NCBI GenBank assembly: GCA_046538945.1
Contig: JBKHHW010000164.1
Coordinates: 1-7,125, forward strand
DNA: 7,125 nucleotides
Source: JAEZKC01 sp046538945
GTDB taxonomy: Bacteria; Fibrobacterota; Chitinivibrionia; Chitinivibrionales; Chitinispirillaceae
Direction of reading: 5' to 3'
In this document: piece after piece, positions 1 to 6,410 of the stretch
Layout of the letters: each line of letters opens with the position of its first letter
How positions within the stretch are numbered: position 1 is the first letter of the stretch
Translations under genes and position numbers: made by a program
The notes under the pieces: model-generated
The model's input: the letters and a program-made list of their open reading frames with translations, nothing else
Database searches by the model: none
Told to the model about the DNA's origin: nothing

Positions 1-101
1 CAGAAGTAACTAAAAACTGTGATTAGCCTGAAGGCATAATGTACTTTTCGATGCTGAACTGGCATTTTTTGGCTTATAAAATGCAATGAATCCACTGTTT
101 T

Positions 102-105
102 GGAG
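102..105 (+). promoter_or_regulatory. Ribosome binding site deciding the start of the membrane-protein gene
   Basis: GGAG lies 7 bases before the ATG at 113. The in-frame upstream ATG at 86 has no Shine-Dalgarno sequence, so translation most likely begins at 113. A possible -10 box TATAAA lies at 75-80, but I find no good -35 box at the proper distance, so the promoter itself is not called. Confidence 0.6.
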
Positions 106-112
106 TTTTAAT

Positions 113-748
113 ATGAATACAATGCTGACGTATATTGAATGGCTGTTTCCCTTGCTGATTATACCTGTGGGCTATGTGTTCTATAGGTTTGCACCATTCA
201 GGAAAATGCGCTACTACATCTATGCACTGATTCTGGTTATGGCATTTTTCTTCGATCTCCTGAAGGTTTCCTTCCGTTCGGAAGTCATTGATACAGTCCT
301 GTTTTTTTCAGTTCTGCTGATTATAACAGAATTCATCTGGAGTGCTGTTGTTAAGCTTAAAAAAAGGGTTTTGTCTGTCGTTGTTTTGGCTCTCTATCTG
401 CCGTTTTTTCTGTTTCTGAACAGTGCCTGGCTCAGAGCTGATGAGGAAAATGAGAATATGAGGCGTAACTCACTTGTGGACCGGTATGTCTGTAACGGAG
501 TGGAATATGCTTTGGAAAAACGCCTCTCCCGTGATATGTCTGATCAATCCTACATCTATACCCTGAATAGATTTGTCCCCAAGTCTCCTCTCGAGAAGCA
601 GGTCGATACCTACACCACACAGGAAGGGTATTTCGAGGCACAGTTTGAGTATGTATGGAACTGTATGGATGATGGCGTAAAGTTGGATCTGGTGGTGGGT
701 GAAGATACACTGTGGTCTTTGGGTGAGAGCTGTAAAAAGCAGTATTGA
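113..748 (+). CDS. Unrecognised four-helix membrane protein with a C-terminal soluble domain
   Basis: I do not recognise this family. From the start at 113 the protein is 211 residues. It has four hydrophobic stretches, at about 8-25, 34-50, 59-79 and 86-104, separated by short loops, followed by a charged soluble region of about 105 residues. Basic residues cluster between helices 1 and 2 (R25, R30, K31, R33) and between 3 and 4 (KLKKR, 81-85). By the positive-inside rule this puts the N-terminus and the C-terminal domain outside the cytoplasm; that topology is inference. The C-terminal part contains C127, C184 and C207, which could form a disulfide if it is periplasmic. The start at 113 is preferred over 86 because of the GGAG at 102-105. 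The gene converges on flgM and shows no link to the pilus genes beyond position. No catalytic motif is visible. Confidence 0.75.
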   Translation: MNTMLTYIEWLFPLLIIPVGYVFYRFAPFRKMRYYIYALILVMAFFFDLLKVSFRSEVIDTVLFFSVLLIITEFIWSAVVKLKKRVLSVVVLALYLPFFLFLNSAWLRADEENENMRRNSLVDRYVCNGVEYALEKRLSRDMSDQSYIYTLNRFVPKSPLEKQVDTYTTQEGYFEAQFEYVWNCMDDGVKLDLVVGEDTLWSLGESCKKQY

Positions 749-792
749 TCATCACATTTTGTTGTGGAAATCCAGCCTGATTGAATTGCCTC

Positions 793-827
793 GGAGGTGA
801 AAACTACAACAGCACCGGCTTACCTCC
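793..827. repeat. Inverted repeat in the convergent intergenic region
   Basis: GGAGGTGA (793-800) can pair with TTACCTCC (820-827) with one G-T pair, leaving a 19-base loop. It lies between the stop of the membrane-protein gene (748) and the flgM terminator. No T-run follows on either strand, so it is not a standard intrinsic terminator. It may shape the 3' end of the upstream plus-strand transcript or be chance. Confidence 0.35.
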
Positions 828-857
828 TGCGTCGCTATCCCGGAAATTTACAGAATT

Positions 858-883
858 AAAAAAGGCGGATCACAAAATCCGCC
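858..883 (-). terminator. Rho-independent terminator of flgM
   Basis: On the minus strand GGCGGAT (883-877), a 6-base loop and ATCCGCC (870-864) form a perfect 7-bp, GC-rich stem. It is followed directly by six T (863-858). It begins about 30 bases after the flgM stop. On the plus strand the hairpin is followed only by a mixed ATTTCTC stretch, so it would act weakly, if at all, on the convergent gene. Confidence 0.85.
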
Positions 884-913
884 ATTTCTCTGCTTTCAAA
901 ATGGATGCACGTA

Positions 914-1228
914 TCAACCGACATCGAATTCCTTGAGCAGTTTATCAGCCAGCCTGTCGATGAGAATTTCCGAGTCGTAGAAGCCGCTACTGATCTTGGC
1001 CTTTATTTCAGCAATTTTCTCGCTGCGTAATTCGGGAAAAGATGACACGTTCGCAGATATGACCTCCATCTCCCGCTTGGTATCACTCAACTGCTGCCCT
1101 TTTTGAGACAGCTCGGAGCGGTCGGAACTGCTCACCTTGGAAGACCTGATATCCTTATCGGCCTTCTTGGAGTTCTCAACCTTCCGCATCTCATTTCTGA
1201 GTGGCTGTGATACGTTATCTATCTGCAT
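914..1228 (-). CDS. flgM: FlgM-type anti-sigma-28 factor, negative regulator of flagellin synthesis
   Basis: FlgM holds the flagellar sigma factor FliA (sigma-28) inactive in the cytoplasm until the hook-basal body is finished and FlgM is exported. The 104-residue product matches the family's usual size of about 100. The conserved C-terminal sigma-binding region is clear at about 68-99: R68, then EKIAEIKAKISSGFYD with its G82 and Y84, then the hydrophobic pattern of ILIDRLADKLL. The N-terminal half is polar, charged and probably disordered, as is usual. The ATG at 1228 has AAGGAG 10 bases upstream (1244-1239). A sigma-28 type promoter precedes it at 1288-1261 and an intrinsic terminator follows. 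The gene lies 121 bases behind pilC in the same direction, so some read-through from the pilus operon is possible. The assignment rests on the C-terminal pattern, the promoter and the length. Confidence 0.88.
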   Translation of the reverse strand: MQIDNVSQPLRNEMRKVENSKKADKDIRSSKVSSSDRSELSQKGQQLSDTKREMEVISANVSSFPELRSEKIAEIKAKISSGFYDSEILIDRLADKLLKEFDVG

Positions 1229-1260
1229 GAGCTAACTGCTCCTTTCATACCTATTACTTC

Positions 1261-1288
1261 ATATCGGCAGGCTTACCCCTAACCTTTA
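1261..1288 (-). promoter_or_regulatory. Sigma-28 (FliA/SigD) type promoter of flgM
   Basis: On the minus strand TAAAGGTT (1288-1281), a 12-base spacer and GCCGATAT (1268-1261) closely fit the known sigma-28 consensus (TAAA, about 15 bases, GCCGATAA or GCCGATAT). The predicted transcript starts near 1254, leaving a leader of about 25 bases that holds the AAGGAG ribosome binding site. A sigma-28 promoter driving its own anti-sigma factor is a known feedback arrangement. Confidence 0.85.
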
Positions 1289-1323
1289 GGAAAAAATATA
1301 TGTTTCCGGATTCTTTTCCTAAA
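1285..1323. repeat. Perfect 10-bp inverted repeat overlapping the sigma-28 -35 box
   Basis: TTTAGGAAAA (1285-1294) and TTTTCCTAAA (1314-1323) are exact reverse complements, separated by 19 bases. The lower-coordinate arm covers the outer half of the -35 element of the flgM promoter. No T-run follows the hairpin in the pilC direction, so it is not a typical intrinsic terminator. It could be an operator for a dimeric regulator or a weak block to read-through from pilC. Confidence 0.5.
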
Positions 1324-1349
1324 CAGGTCTGAAATAACTTCTAATTTTT

Positions 1350-2546
1350 TTAGCCGATAGCCCCAACCATATCAAACATCGGCAGGTACATGGAAACGAG
1401 AATTCCACCGATGACAGCACCCATCACCACGATCATAATAGGTTCTATAACCGAAGTGAGAGCTTCAACAGCGGCGTCGACCTCTTCCTGGTAGAATTCC
1501 GATACCTTCTTGAGCATTCCCGCCAGATCACCGGTTTTTTCTCCTACAGAGATCATATGTATGACCATGGGAGGGAATACCCCCGTTTCCTTCAACGGTT
1601 CGGCGATGGACAGACCCCCCGTGATCCTTTCCAGAGTACGGATAATTCCAAGTTCCAGCACTTTGTTGCCGGCAGTTTTGGCTGTGATATTCAGAGCTTC
1701 TATGATTGTAACTCCACTGGTAAGCAAAGTCGACAAGGTCTGGGAAAACCTGCTGACAGCACTTTTGCGCTCCAGATCACCCAGAACCGGCAGTTTCAGT
1801 TTCAGCCCGTCGATCCTTTTTCTACCATCTTCTGTCTTGTAGTATTGGAAAAATCCTATACCCAGAGCAATTGCTCCCAGAATCATGTAAATGATATATT
1901 TCTGCAGAAAATTGGAAAGATTCATCACTATTTGAGTAGGAAGCGGCAGTTCACCTCCCATGTCCGTGAACATCTGGGCAAAAGTGGGAACCACCCAGGT
2001 CAGCATGGCAGCTGTTGCACCAACAGCAACGAATGCCACTATCACGGGGTAGGTCATAGCGCCTTTGATTTTCCGGCGCAGAGCTTCCGCCTTTTCCTGG
2101 TATTCAGCCAGCCGGTTCAGAACACCATCCAGGTTTCCTGACTGTTCACCGGCTGCCACCATGTTGCAGTAAAGTGTGTTGAATGCGGCAGGATGTTTCG
2201 CCATAGCATCGGCCAGATTGTTACCACCCTGGATATCTGCGGAAACCTGTTTTATCGCCTGCCCTAAAGCTTTGTTTTCAGTCTGATTGCCCAGAATATC
2301 CAGACACTGCACCAGTGGGAGACCGGCACTAACCATTGCCGCGAACTGGCGGGTAAAGCGGGAAACATCCTTGAGTTTGATCCCTTGCAGGAAATCAAAA
2401 GATATGTCGAGTGATTTGTTTCTGACCGAGACCGGACGGATTTTCTTTTTCCGCAGAAGACTTATCACCTCATCTTTGCTGCCCGCCTGGATCTCGCCCT
2501 TCACCTGTTTGCCGGAAGCAACTCCGACGTATTCGAATTTGGCCAT
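1350..2546 (-). CDS. pilC: PilC, type IV pilus inner-membrane platform protein
   Basis: PilC is the polytopic inner-membrane platform that couples the PilB and PilT ATPases to pilin assembly and disassembly. The product is 398 residues, the usual length. After an N-terminal region (FEYVGV..GK..KGEI) come two T2SSF domains, about 64-190 and 267-390. Each has the typical opening (FTRQFAAMVSAGLPL; FSQTLSTLLTSGVTI) and a GE.(S/T)G(N/D)L box (AAGEQSGNLDGVL at 131-143; SVGEKTGDLAGML at 333-345). Membrane helices lie at about 166-187, 216-235 and 368-388. The ATG at 2546 has AGGAG 8 bases upstream. The gene starts 56 bases after pilT and belongs to the same run. GspF of type II secretion is the main alternative, but the neighbouring pilT makes the pilus assignment firm. 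Confidence 0.95.
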   Translation of the reverse strand: MAKFEYVGVASGKQVKGEIQAGSKDEVISLLRKKKIRPVSVRNKSLDISFDFLQGIKLKDVSRFTRQFAAMVSAGLPLVQCLDILGNQTENKALGQAIKQVSADIQGGNNLADAMAKHPAAFNTLYCNMVAAGEQSGNLDGVLNRLAEYQEKAEALRRKIKGAMTYPVIVAFVAVGATAAMLTWVVPTFAQMFTDMGGELPLPTQIVMNLSNFLQKYIIYMILGAIALGIGFFQYYKTEDGRKRIDGLKLKLPVLGDLERKSAVSRFSQTLSTLLTSGVTIIEALNITAKTAGNKVLELGIIRTLERITGGLSIAEPLKETGVFPPMVIHMISVGEKTGDLAGMLKKVSEFYQEEVDAAVEALTSVIEPIMIVVMGAVIGGILVSMYLPMFDMVGAIG

Positions 2547-2602
2547 TTTTATTTCTCCTGAATGGAATTCCTGTCCTGTTTGCCTAAGGGAAGCTAGATA
2601 TT

Positions 2603-3661
2603 CTAGACTTCGCCGATCAATTTCTTCATCTGTTCAGGTTCCGGACTTCTGCCCAGAGCATCTTTCTTGGAAATCAGACGACGCTTGTACAATCTGATTA
2701 ATTCACTGTTCATGGTCTGCATTCCGTGCTGCTGACCGATTTCGATTATTCCCTGAAGCTGATGTACCTTGTCCTCCCGAATCATGGAACGCACAGCCAT
2801 TGTAACAGCCATGATTTCGCAGGCCATCACTCTTCCCCCACCGATTTTGGGCAGAAGTGCCTGGCTGATTATGCCCTCCAGCACCATCGACAGCTGTGCC
2901 CGAACTGTTTCCTTCATGTCCGCGGGGAAGACATCGATTATTCTGTTGATCGTCTGTGCCGCGGAGTTGGTATGGAGTGTAGCCAGTGTGAGATGGCCGG
3001 TTTCGGCAATGCTCAAGGCTGCCTGGATTGTTTCCAGATCCCGCATTTCACCGATGAGGACAACATCAGGGTCTTGCCGCAGTGCCACTCGGAGGGCACT
3101 GGCGAAACTTTTTGTATCCTGCTGGACTTCACGCTGGTTTATGATGCACTTTTTGTGTTTGTGCACGAACTCGATCGGGTCTTCAACCGTAAGGATGTGT
3201 CCCTCGCGTTCACTGTTTATCTTGTCTACCATAGCCGCCAGGGTGGTACTCTTACCGCTTCCGGTGGGACCGGTCACCAGAACAAGACCGTTTGGCTTTT
3301 CGGTCAGTTTGTTGACGATGGGCGGCAGCCCCAGTTCCTCGATGCTTTTTATCAGGAACGGTATCTGTCGAATAGCAGCCGCACAACACCCCCTCTGAAG
3401 GAACACGTTGGCCCTGAACCGGGAAAGATTCTGGACTCCGAAAGAGAAGTCGACTTCCTTGTTCTGCTCGAAAAATTTCCGTTGAGTTTCATTCATGATG
3501 CTGTAGGAGAGTTTCAGAACCTGATCCGGGCCCAACCGTTCGGCATTGACCGGCACGAGTTTTCCGTCTATTCTGTACAAAGGCGGGGAGCCGGATGTGA
3601 GATGGAGATCTGAAGAATGGAGATCCATCATTTTCTTTAACAACTCATGCATAGTCATCAT
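2603..3661 (-). CDS. pilT: PilT, type IV pilus retraction ATPase
   Basis: PilT is a hexameric cytoplasmic ATPase that powers pilus retraction, needed for twitching and often for DNA uptake. The 352-residue product has the usual length and all family motifs: an N-terminal PAS-like region with SSDLHLT.G.PP..R.DG (16-33), Walker A GPTGSGKST (131-139), the Asp box TVEDPIEF (158-165), Walker B DVVLIGEMRD (199-208) and the His box TGHLTLATLHTN (221-232). The region MAVRSMIREDK (288-298) corresponds to the retraction-specific AIRNLIRE motif and is slightly altered. HGMQTM (312-317) is also typical of PilT. There is no tetracysteine zinc motif, which separates it from PilB. The start is the first of two adjacent ATGs; AGGAG lies 13 bases upstream, a long spacing, so an ATG a few codons in could be used. 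The gene begins 35 bases after pilB. Confidence 0.96.
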   Translation of the reverse strand: MMTMHELLKKMMDLHSSDLHLTSGSPPLYRIDGKLVPVNAERLGPDQVLKLSYSIMNETQRKFFEQNKEVDFSFGVQNLSRFRANVFLQRGCCAAAIRQIPFLIKSIEELGLPPIVNKLTEKPNGLVLVTGPTGSGKSTTLAAMVDKINSEREGHILTVEDPIEFVHKHKKCIINQREVQQDTKSFASALRVALRQDPDVVLIGEMRDLETIQAALSIAETGHLTLATLHTNSAAQTINRIIDVFPADMKETVRAQLSMVLEGIISQALLPKIGGGRVMACEIMAVTMAVRSMIREDKVHQLQGIIEIGQQHGMQTMNSELIRLYKRRLISKKDALGRSPEPEQMKKLIGEV

Positions 3662-3696
3662 AAGGTATCTTCTTCTCCTTATATACCGTTTATCTT

Positions 3697-5388
3697 TTAG
3701 GCTGTTGCCCCGAGTATCTCTTCAATTGTTGTGAGCCCCTGCTTTAGTTTCTGAAGCCCCACCTGCCTGAGACTTAGCATCCCATTCTCCATTGCCGCAT
3801 TCTTGATGAGGTAGGGGGGCTTTTTGTCCATGACCATTTCCTGTATCGCGGTTGTGATAGGCAGTATCTCGTAGAGACCTGCCCGTCCCTTGTAACCTGT
3901 TCCGTTACAGACAGAACACCCTTTCCCCTTGAACAGCGTCAGGTCTTTAAGTTCTTCGGGCGGAAGCTTCAGGAATTCGATCAAGTCATTTTTCTTGGGA
4001 TCGATCCGTTCTCTGCAGTTGGTGCAGATCAGCCGGATGAGACGCTGGGCGATGATGAGTCGCACCGCTGAGGCGCACAGGAAGGCATCAACACCCATAT
4101 CAATAAGTCGGGTAAGAGTGCTGGCCGAATCGTTGGTATGGAGGGTGCTGAGCACGAGGTGGCCTGTAAGAGCAGCCTTGATTGCAATCTCGGCCGTTTC
4201 CAGATCACGGATCTCACCGACCATGATGATGTCGGGATCCTGGCGCAGGAAGGATTTCAGTGCCGCGGCAAACGTGAGGCCTATGCTCTGGTGGACATTG
4301 ATCTGATTTATCCCGTCAATATTGTATTCAACCGGATCTTCCGCGGTCATTATGTTCACATCGGGAGTGTTGAGTGAACTGAGAGCGGAATAGAGTGTTG
4401 TGGACTTTCCACTTCCCGTAGGGCCGGTGACTAGAATCATTCCATAAGGTGCATTGAGTGATTCCTTGATGTGGTGCATACCCTTTTCAGGTATGCCGAA
4501 TTTGCCCAGGTCGAGCATGAGATTTGATGAATCAAGTATTCTCATCACCACCTTCTCACCGAATATGGTGGGGGTGGTGGAAACGCGGATGTCAACTACT
4601 TTGTTGCCGGTTTTGATTTTGATTCTGCCGTCCTGGGGAAGCCTGCGCTCTGAAATGTCCAGTTCCGACATGATCTTTATTCTGGATATCACCGAGGTTT
4701 TGAGCCTGTAGGGCAGGGGAGCCATCTCGATAAGCACTCCGTCAATACGGTAGCGGACCCTGAGAATGTTTTGATAACACTCTATATGTATGTCGCTGGC
4801 ATTCTTCCGTACCGCTTCGACTATAAGGTGGTTCACAAGTTTTACCACCGGAGCGTCGGCCACTTCATTGGCCAGGTCCTCCGGTTCGTTGTCCTTCTCC
4901 TCGGCCACCACTTCGAATGTGTCCGATTTGATATCGCTGAGGATGTTTTCCATGCTGCTATCGGCCTGGTAATTCAGGTTTATGGCATCCTGAATCTCCT
5001 TGGGTGAGGCCAGGACCGGCTTAACTGTGCATCCGGTCAGGAACTTTATGGCGTCCAGCATGAAAATGTTTTTGGGATCGCTTATGGCTATCGTGAGAAT
5101 ACGGTTAGTTTTGTTTACGGGTATGATTGTGTACTTTTGTGCGATATCGAACGGAACAAGATCAACTACATAAGGGTCGAATTCAAGATCCTTGAGGCTG
5201 AGCTTGCCCATGTTGAGTTGCTTGGAGAGAAAGTGGGTGATCACATTCTCATCCGCTATCGCCTGGGTTGCGATAAGCGCTTCGCCCAGCATCCCTCCAT
5301 GTACCGTCTGGTGTTTTAAACCGTCCAGCAGCTGTTCTTTTGTAATGATCCCGTTCTCTACCAGGATCTCTCCGAGTTTCTTAGGCAT
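3697..5388 (-). CDS. pilB: PilB, type IV pilus extension (assembly) ATPase
   Basis: PilB hydrolyses ATP to drive pilin polymerisation through PilC. The 563-residue product is full length. Residues 1-150 are a T2SSE/MshEN-type N-terminal domain whose start (K4-L5-G6, L9, G13, I15, L20, L24, Q27) fits the MshEN nucleotide-binding motif; a second copy from L34-G35 is degenerate. An acidic linker follows (about 163-180). The ATPase core has Walker A GPTGSGKST (322-330), the Asp box TAEDPVEY (348-355), Walker B DIIMVGEIRD (386-395) and the His box TGHLVLSTLHTND (408-420). A zinc-binding tetracysteine is intact: C455, C458, C491, C494. The last residues, TTIEEIL.AT, are typical. GspE is the alternative, but pilT next door favours PilB. 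The Shine-Dalgarno is weak (AGAAG a few bases upstream), yet the N-terminus MPKKLGEIL matches family starts. A sigma-70 type promoter lies just upstream. Confidence 0.96.
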   Translation of the reverse strand: MPKKLGEILVENGIITKEQLLDGLKHQTVHGGMLGEALIATQAIADENVITHFLSKQLNMGKLSLKDLEFDPYVVDLVPFDIAQKYTIIPVNKTNRILTIAISDPKNIFMLDAIKFLTGCTVKPVLASPKEIQDAINLNYQADSSMENILSDIKSDTFEVVAEEKDNEPEDLANEVADAPVVKLVNHLIVEAVRKNASDIHIECYQNILRVRYRIDGVLIEMAPLPYRLKTSVISRIKIMSELDISERRLPQDGRIKIKTGNKVVDIRVSTTPTIFGEKVVMRILDSSNLMLDLGKFGIPEKGMHHIKESLNAPYGMILVTGPTGSGKSTTLYSALSSLNTPDVNIMTAEDPVEYNIDGINQINVHQSIGLTFAAALKSFLRQDPDIIMVGEIRDLETAEIAIKAALTGHLVLSTLHTNDSASTLTRLIDMGVDAFLCASAVRLIIAQRLIRLICTNCRERIDPKKNDLIEFLKLPPEELKDLTLFKGKGCSVCNGTGYKGRAGLYEILPITTAIQEMVMDKKPPYLIKNAAMENGMLSLRQVGLQKLKQGLTTIEEILGATA

Positions 5389-5434
5389 AGATCTTCTGCA
5401 CAGTCCCTTTTCGGAAGTTATGTCTGATCAGTTT

Positions 5435-5464
5435 ATTATACTGTATTGTCCGGTGTATGTTCAA
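5435..5464 (-). promoter_or_regulatory. Sigma-70 type promoter of pilB-pilT-pilC
   Basis: On the minus strand TTGAAC (5464-5459), an 18-base spacer and a perfect TATAAT (5440-5435) lie between the end of the upstream gene (5485) and the pilB ATG. Transcription would begin near 5428 with a leader of about 40 bases. With no terminator visible between pilB, pilT and pilC, it should serve all three. Confidence 0.65.
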
Positions 5465-5484
5465 CCACCCATTTTCTAAAAGGA

Positions 5485-6300
5485 TCACTTTTCCGGCACA
5501 AGCCTGTCCCTGGCTGAAAATTTGAAATGGTAGCTCCAGTTCGAATTCTGGCTGCAGATGATATTCTGTGTATCATCCCGCAACGGACAGGGAGGGATAA
5601 CAGCCAGGAAGCGGGGCCGAAAACACGTTCTCATTATCTGAATCGTTTCCCGGGAAGCCGGTGGGATTACCAGCAGGTCGAGTTTTTCAAGAAATGGCGT
5701 ATGATCATTTTCATCATGGAGAAAAACGGCACTGTCGCATACAAGAACCGACTGGGTTCCCAAATCGAGCAGAAGAGCCTTGGTCTCATCCGAAAAGGGA
5801 GACACGATCCTTGCGATGATCTGCCCCCGGGAGGTGGCCTGGTTGCCGACCGTCGGTTCTGGCCATCCGTGCTTCATCTGGGTTTTGGCCGCATCAGGAC
5901 TGCTGTTTAGAACGGTCCAGGTCTGAGGGGCGGTTTTGAACATTTCAGGAGACAGGCTCGCACTGCTCAGTGAGACCAGATCCCATTCTTCATTATCCCT
6001 ATCCCAATTGATCAAAGAGCCGTCTTTGAGTGGGACGGGGATGATCAGACTCGTCAGGCGATGTTTTCTGTTGCCTCTTGTATAGCGAAGCAGGTACGAG
6101 GAGTCCTTTCCTTTGATGACCAGTTCGTTTTTGAGAGCAAACGGATTGTTTGTTCCCTGATGCGAATACCAGCTCAGCCCCGCTGTGATCAGGAGCAGTA
6201 CGACTATGCGTACTTTGTGCCAGCGACCCAGCCGGCTTTTACGGAAGCTGAAGGAATTGCGCTCCTTTATGTCTCTGAATCGACTTCTGTGGTCGAGAAT
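5485..6300 (-). CDS. Membrane-anchored protein of unknown function upstream of pilB, apparent ATT start
   Basis: The frame is open on the minus strand from a stop at 6330-6328 to the TGA at 5487-5485 but has no ATG or GTG in its first part; the first TTG (6015) lies well inside and lacks a ribosome site. An ATT at 6300 is preceded at 6 bases by GAGGAG and by a strong promoter, so I place the start there, giving 271 residues. The product has a basic N-terminal tail (about 1-29), one membrane helix (about 30-46, VRIVVLLLITAGLSWYS) and a region of about 220 residues, probably periplasmic. Residues from about 185 (ALLLDLGTQSVLVCDS, LDLLVIPP, RPRFLAVIPP) recall the C-terminal part of ComEC-type metallo-beta-lactamase domains, but the expected metal-binding His/Asp residues are not there. 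I do not claim a function. It reads toward pilB, 96 bases away, and pilB has its own promoter. Confidence 0.7.
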   Translation of the reverse strand: MLDHRSRFRDIKERNSFSFRKSRLGRWHKVRIVVLLLITAGLSWYSHQGTNNPFALKNELVIKGKDSSYLLRYTRGNRKHRLTSLIIPVPLKDGSLINWDRDNEEWDLVSLSSASLSPEMFKTAPQTWTVLNSSPDAAKTQMKHGWPEPTVGNQATSRGQIIARIVSPFSDETKALLLDLGTQSVLVCDSAVFLHDENDHTPFLEKLDLLVIPPASRETIQIMRTCFRPRFLAVIPPCPLRDDTQNIICSQNSNWSYHFKFSARDRLVPEK

Positions 6301-6312
6301 TCTTGACTCCTC
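6298..6312 (-). promoter_or_regulatory. Strong Shine-Dalgarno before an ATT start
   Basis: GAGGAG (6312-6307), six bases (TCAAGA), then ATT (6300-6298) in the frame of the downstream gene. The spacing is ideal. ATT starts are rare but known, the classic example being infC. This arrangement decides the start of the gene ending at 5485; the alternatives CTG at 6231 and ATA at 6270 have no comparable ribosome site. Confidence 0.5.
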
Positions 6313-6347
6313 GAGTTGTGGGAAGTATTATTCTTACTGGATTAGAA

Positions 6348-6377
6348 ATTATATTCTCTAATATACTTCTGTTTCAA
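6348..6377 (-). promoter_or_regulatory. Sigma-70 type promoter of the gene upstream of pilB
   Basis: On the minus strand TTGAAA (6377-6372), an 18-base spacer and a perfect TATAAT (6353-6348). The -35 matches five of six consensus bases. Transcription would begin near 6341, about 40 bases before the proposed ATT start. The region 6301-6410 separates divergent genes; a plus-strand promoter for the lipoprotein probably overlaps here (TATATT at 6350 or TAATAT at 6359), but no convincing -35 for it is visible. Confidence 0.7.
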
Positions 6378-6410
6378 AAATCATTGCAATCTAATGGGAG
6401 TACACGATTT

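Noticed and set aside
51..70. Possible intrinsic terminator before the first gene: ATGCT and GGCAT followed by six T.
   Set aside because: The stem is only five pairs with one G-T, too weak to call, and no upstream gene is visible to need it.
781..883. Possible riboswitch between the convergent genes.
   Set aside because: The hairpins at 793-827 and 864-883 have none of the conserved core sequences of known riboswitch classes that I can recognise, and no gene starts downstream on either strand in the right place.
2726..3613. Long plus-strand open frame opposite pilT (295 codons), with others opposite pilB and pilC.
   Set aside because: They lie entirely antisense to strongly conserved genes, have no family features and no ribosome sites; they are by-products of pil codon use.
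5527..6306. Plus-strand open frames at 5527-5910 and 6061-6306.
   Set aside because: They overlap the minus-strand gene 6300-5485, which has a promoter, a Shine-Dalgarno, a membrane helix and a continuous frame; the plus-strand frames have none of these.
6303..6410. N-terminal extension of the SPOR lipoprotein from an ATG-like start at 6303.
   Set aside because: It would bury the signal peptide that begins at 6411 and would run across the divergent promoter region; 6411 has its own GGGAG.
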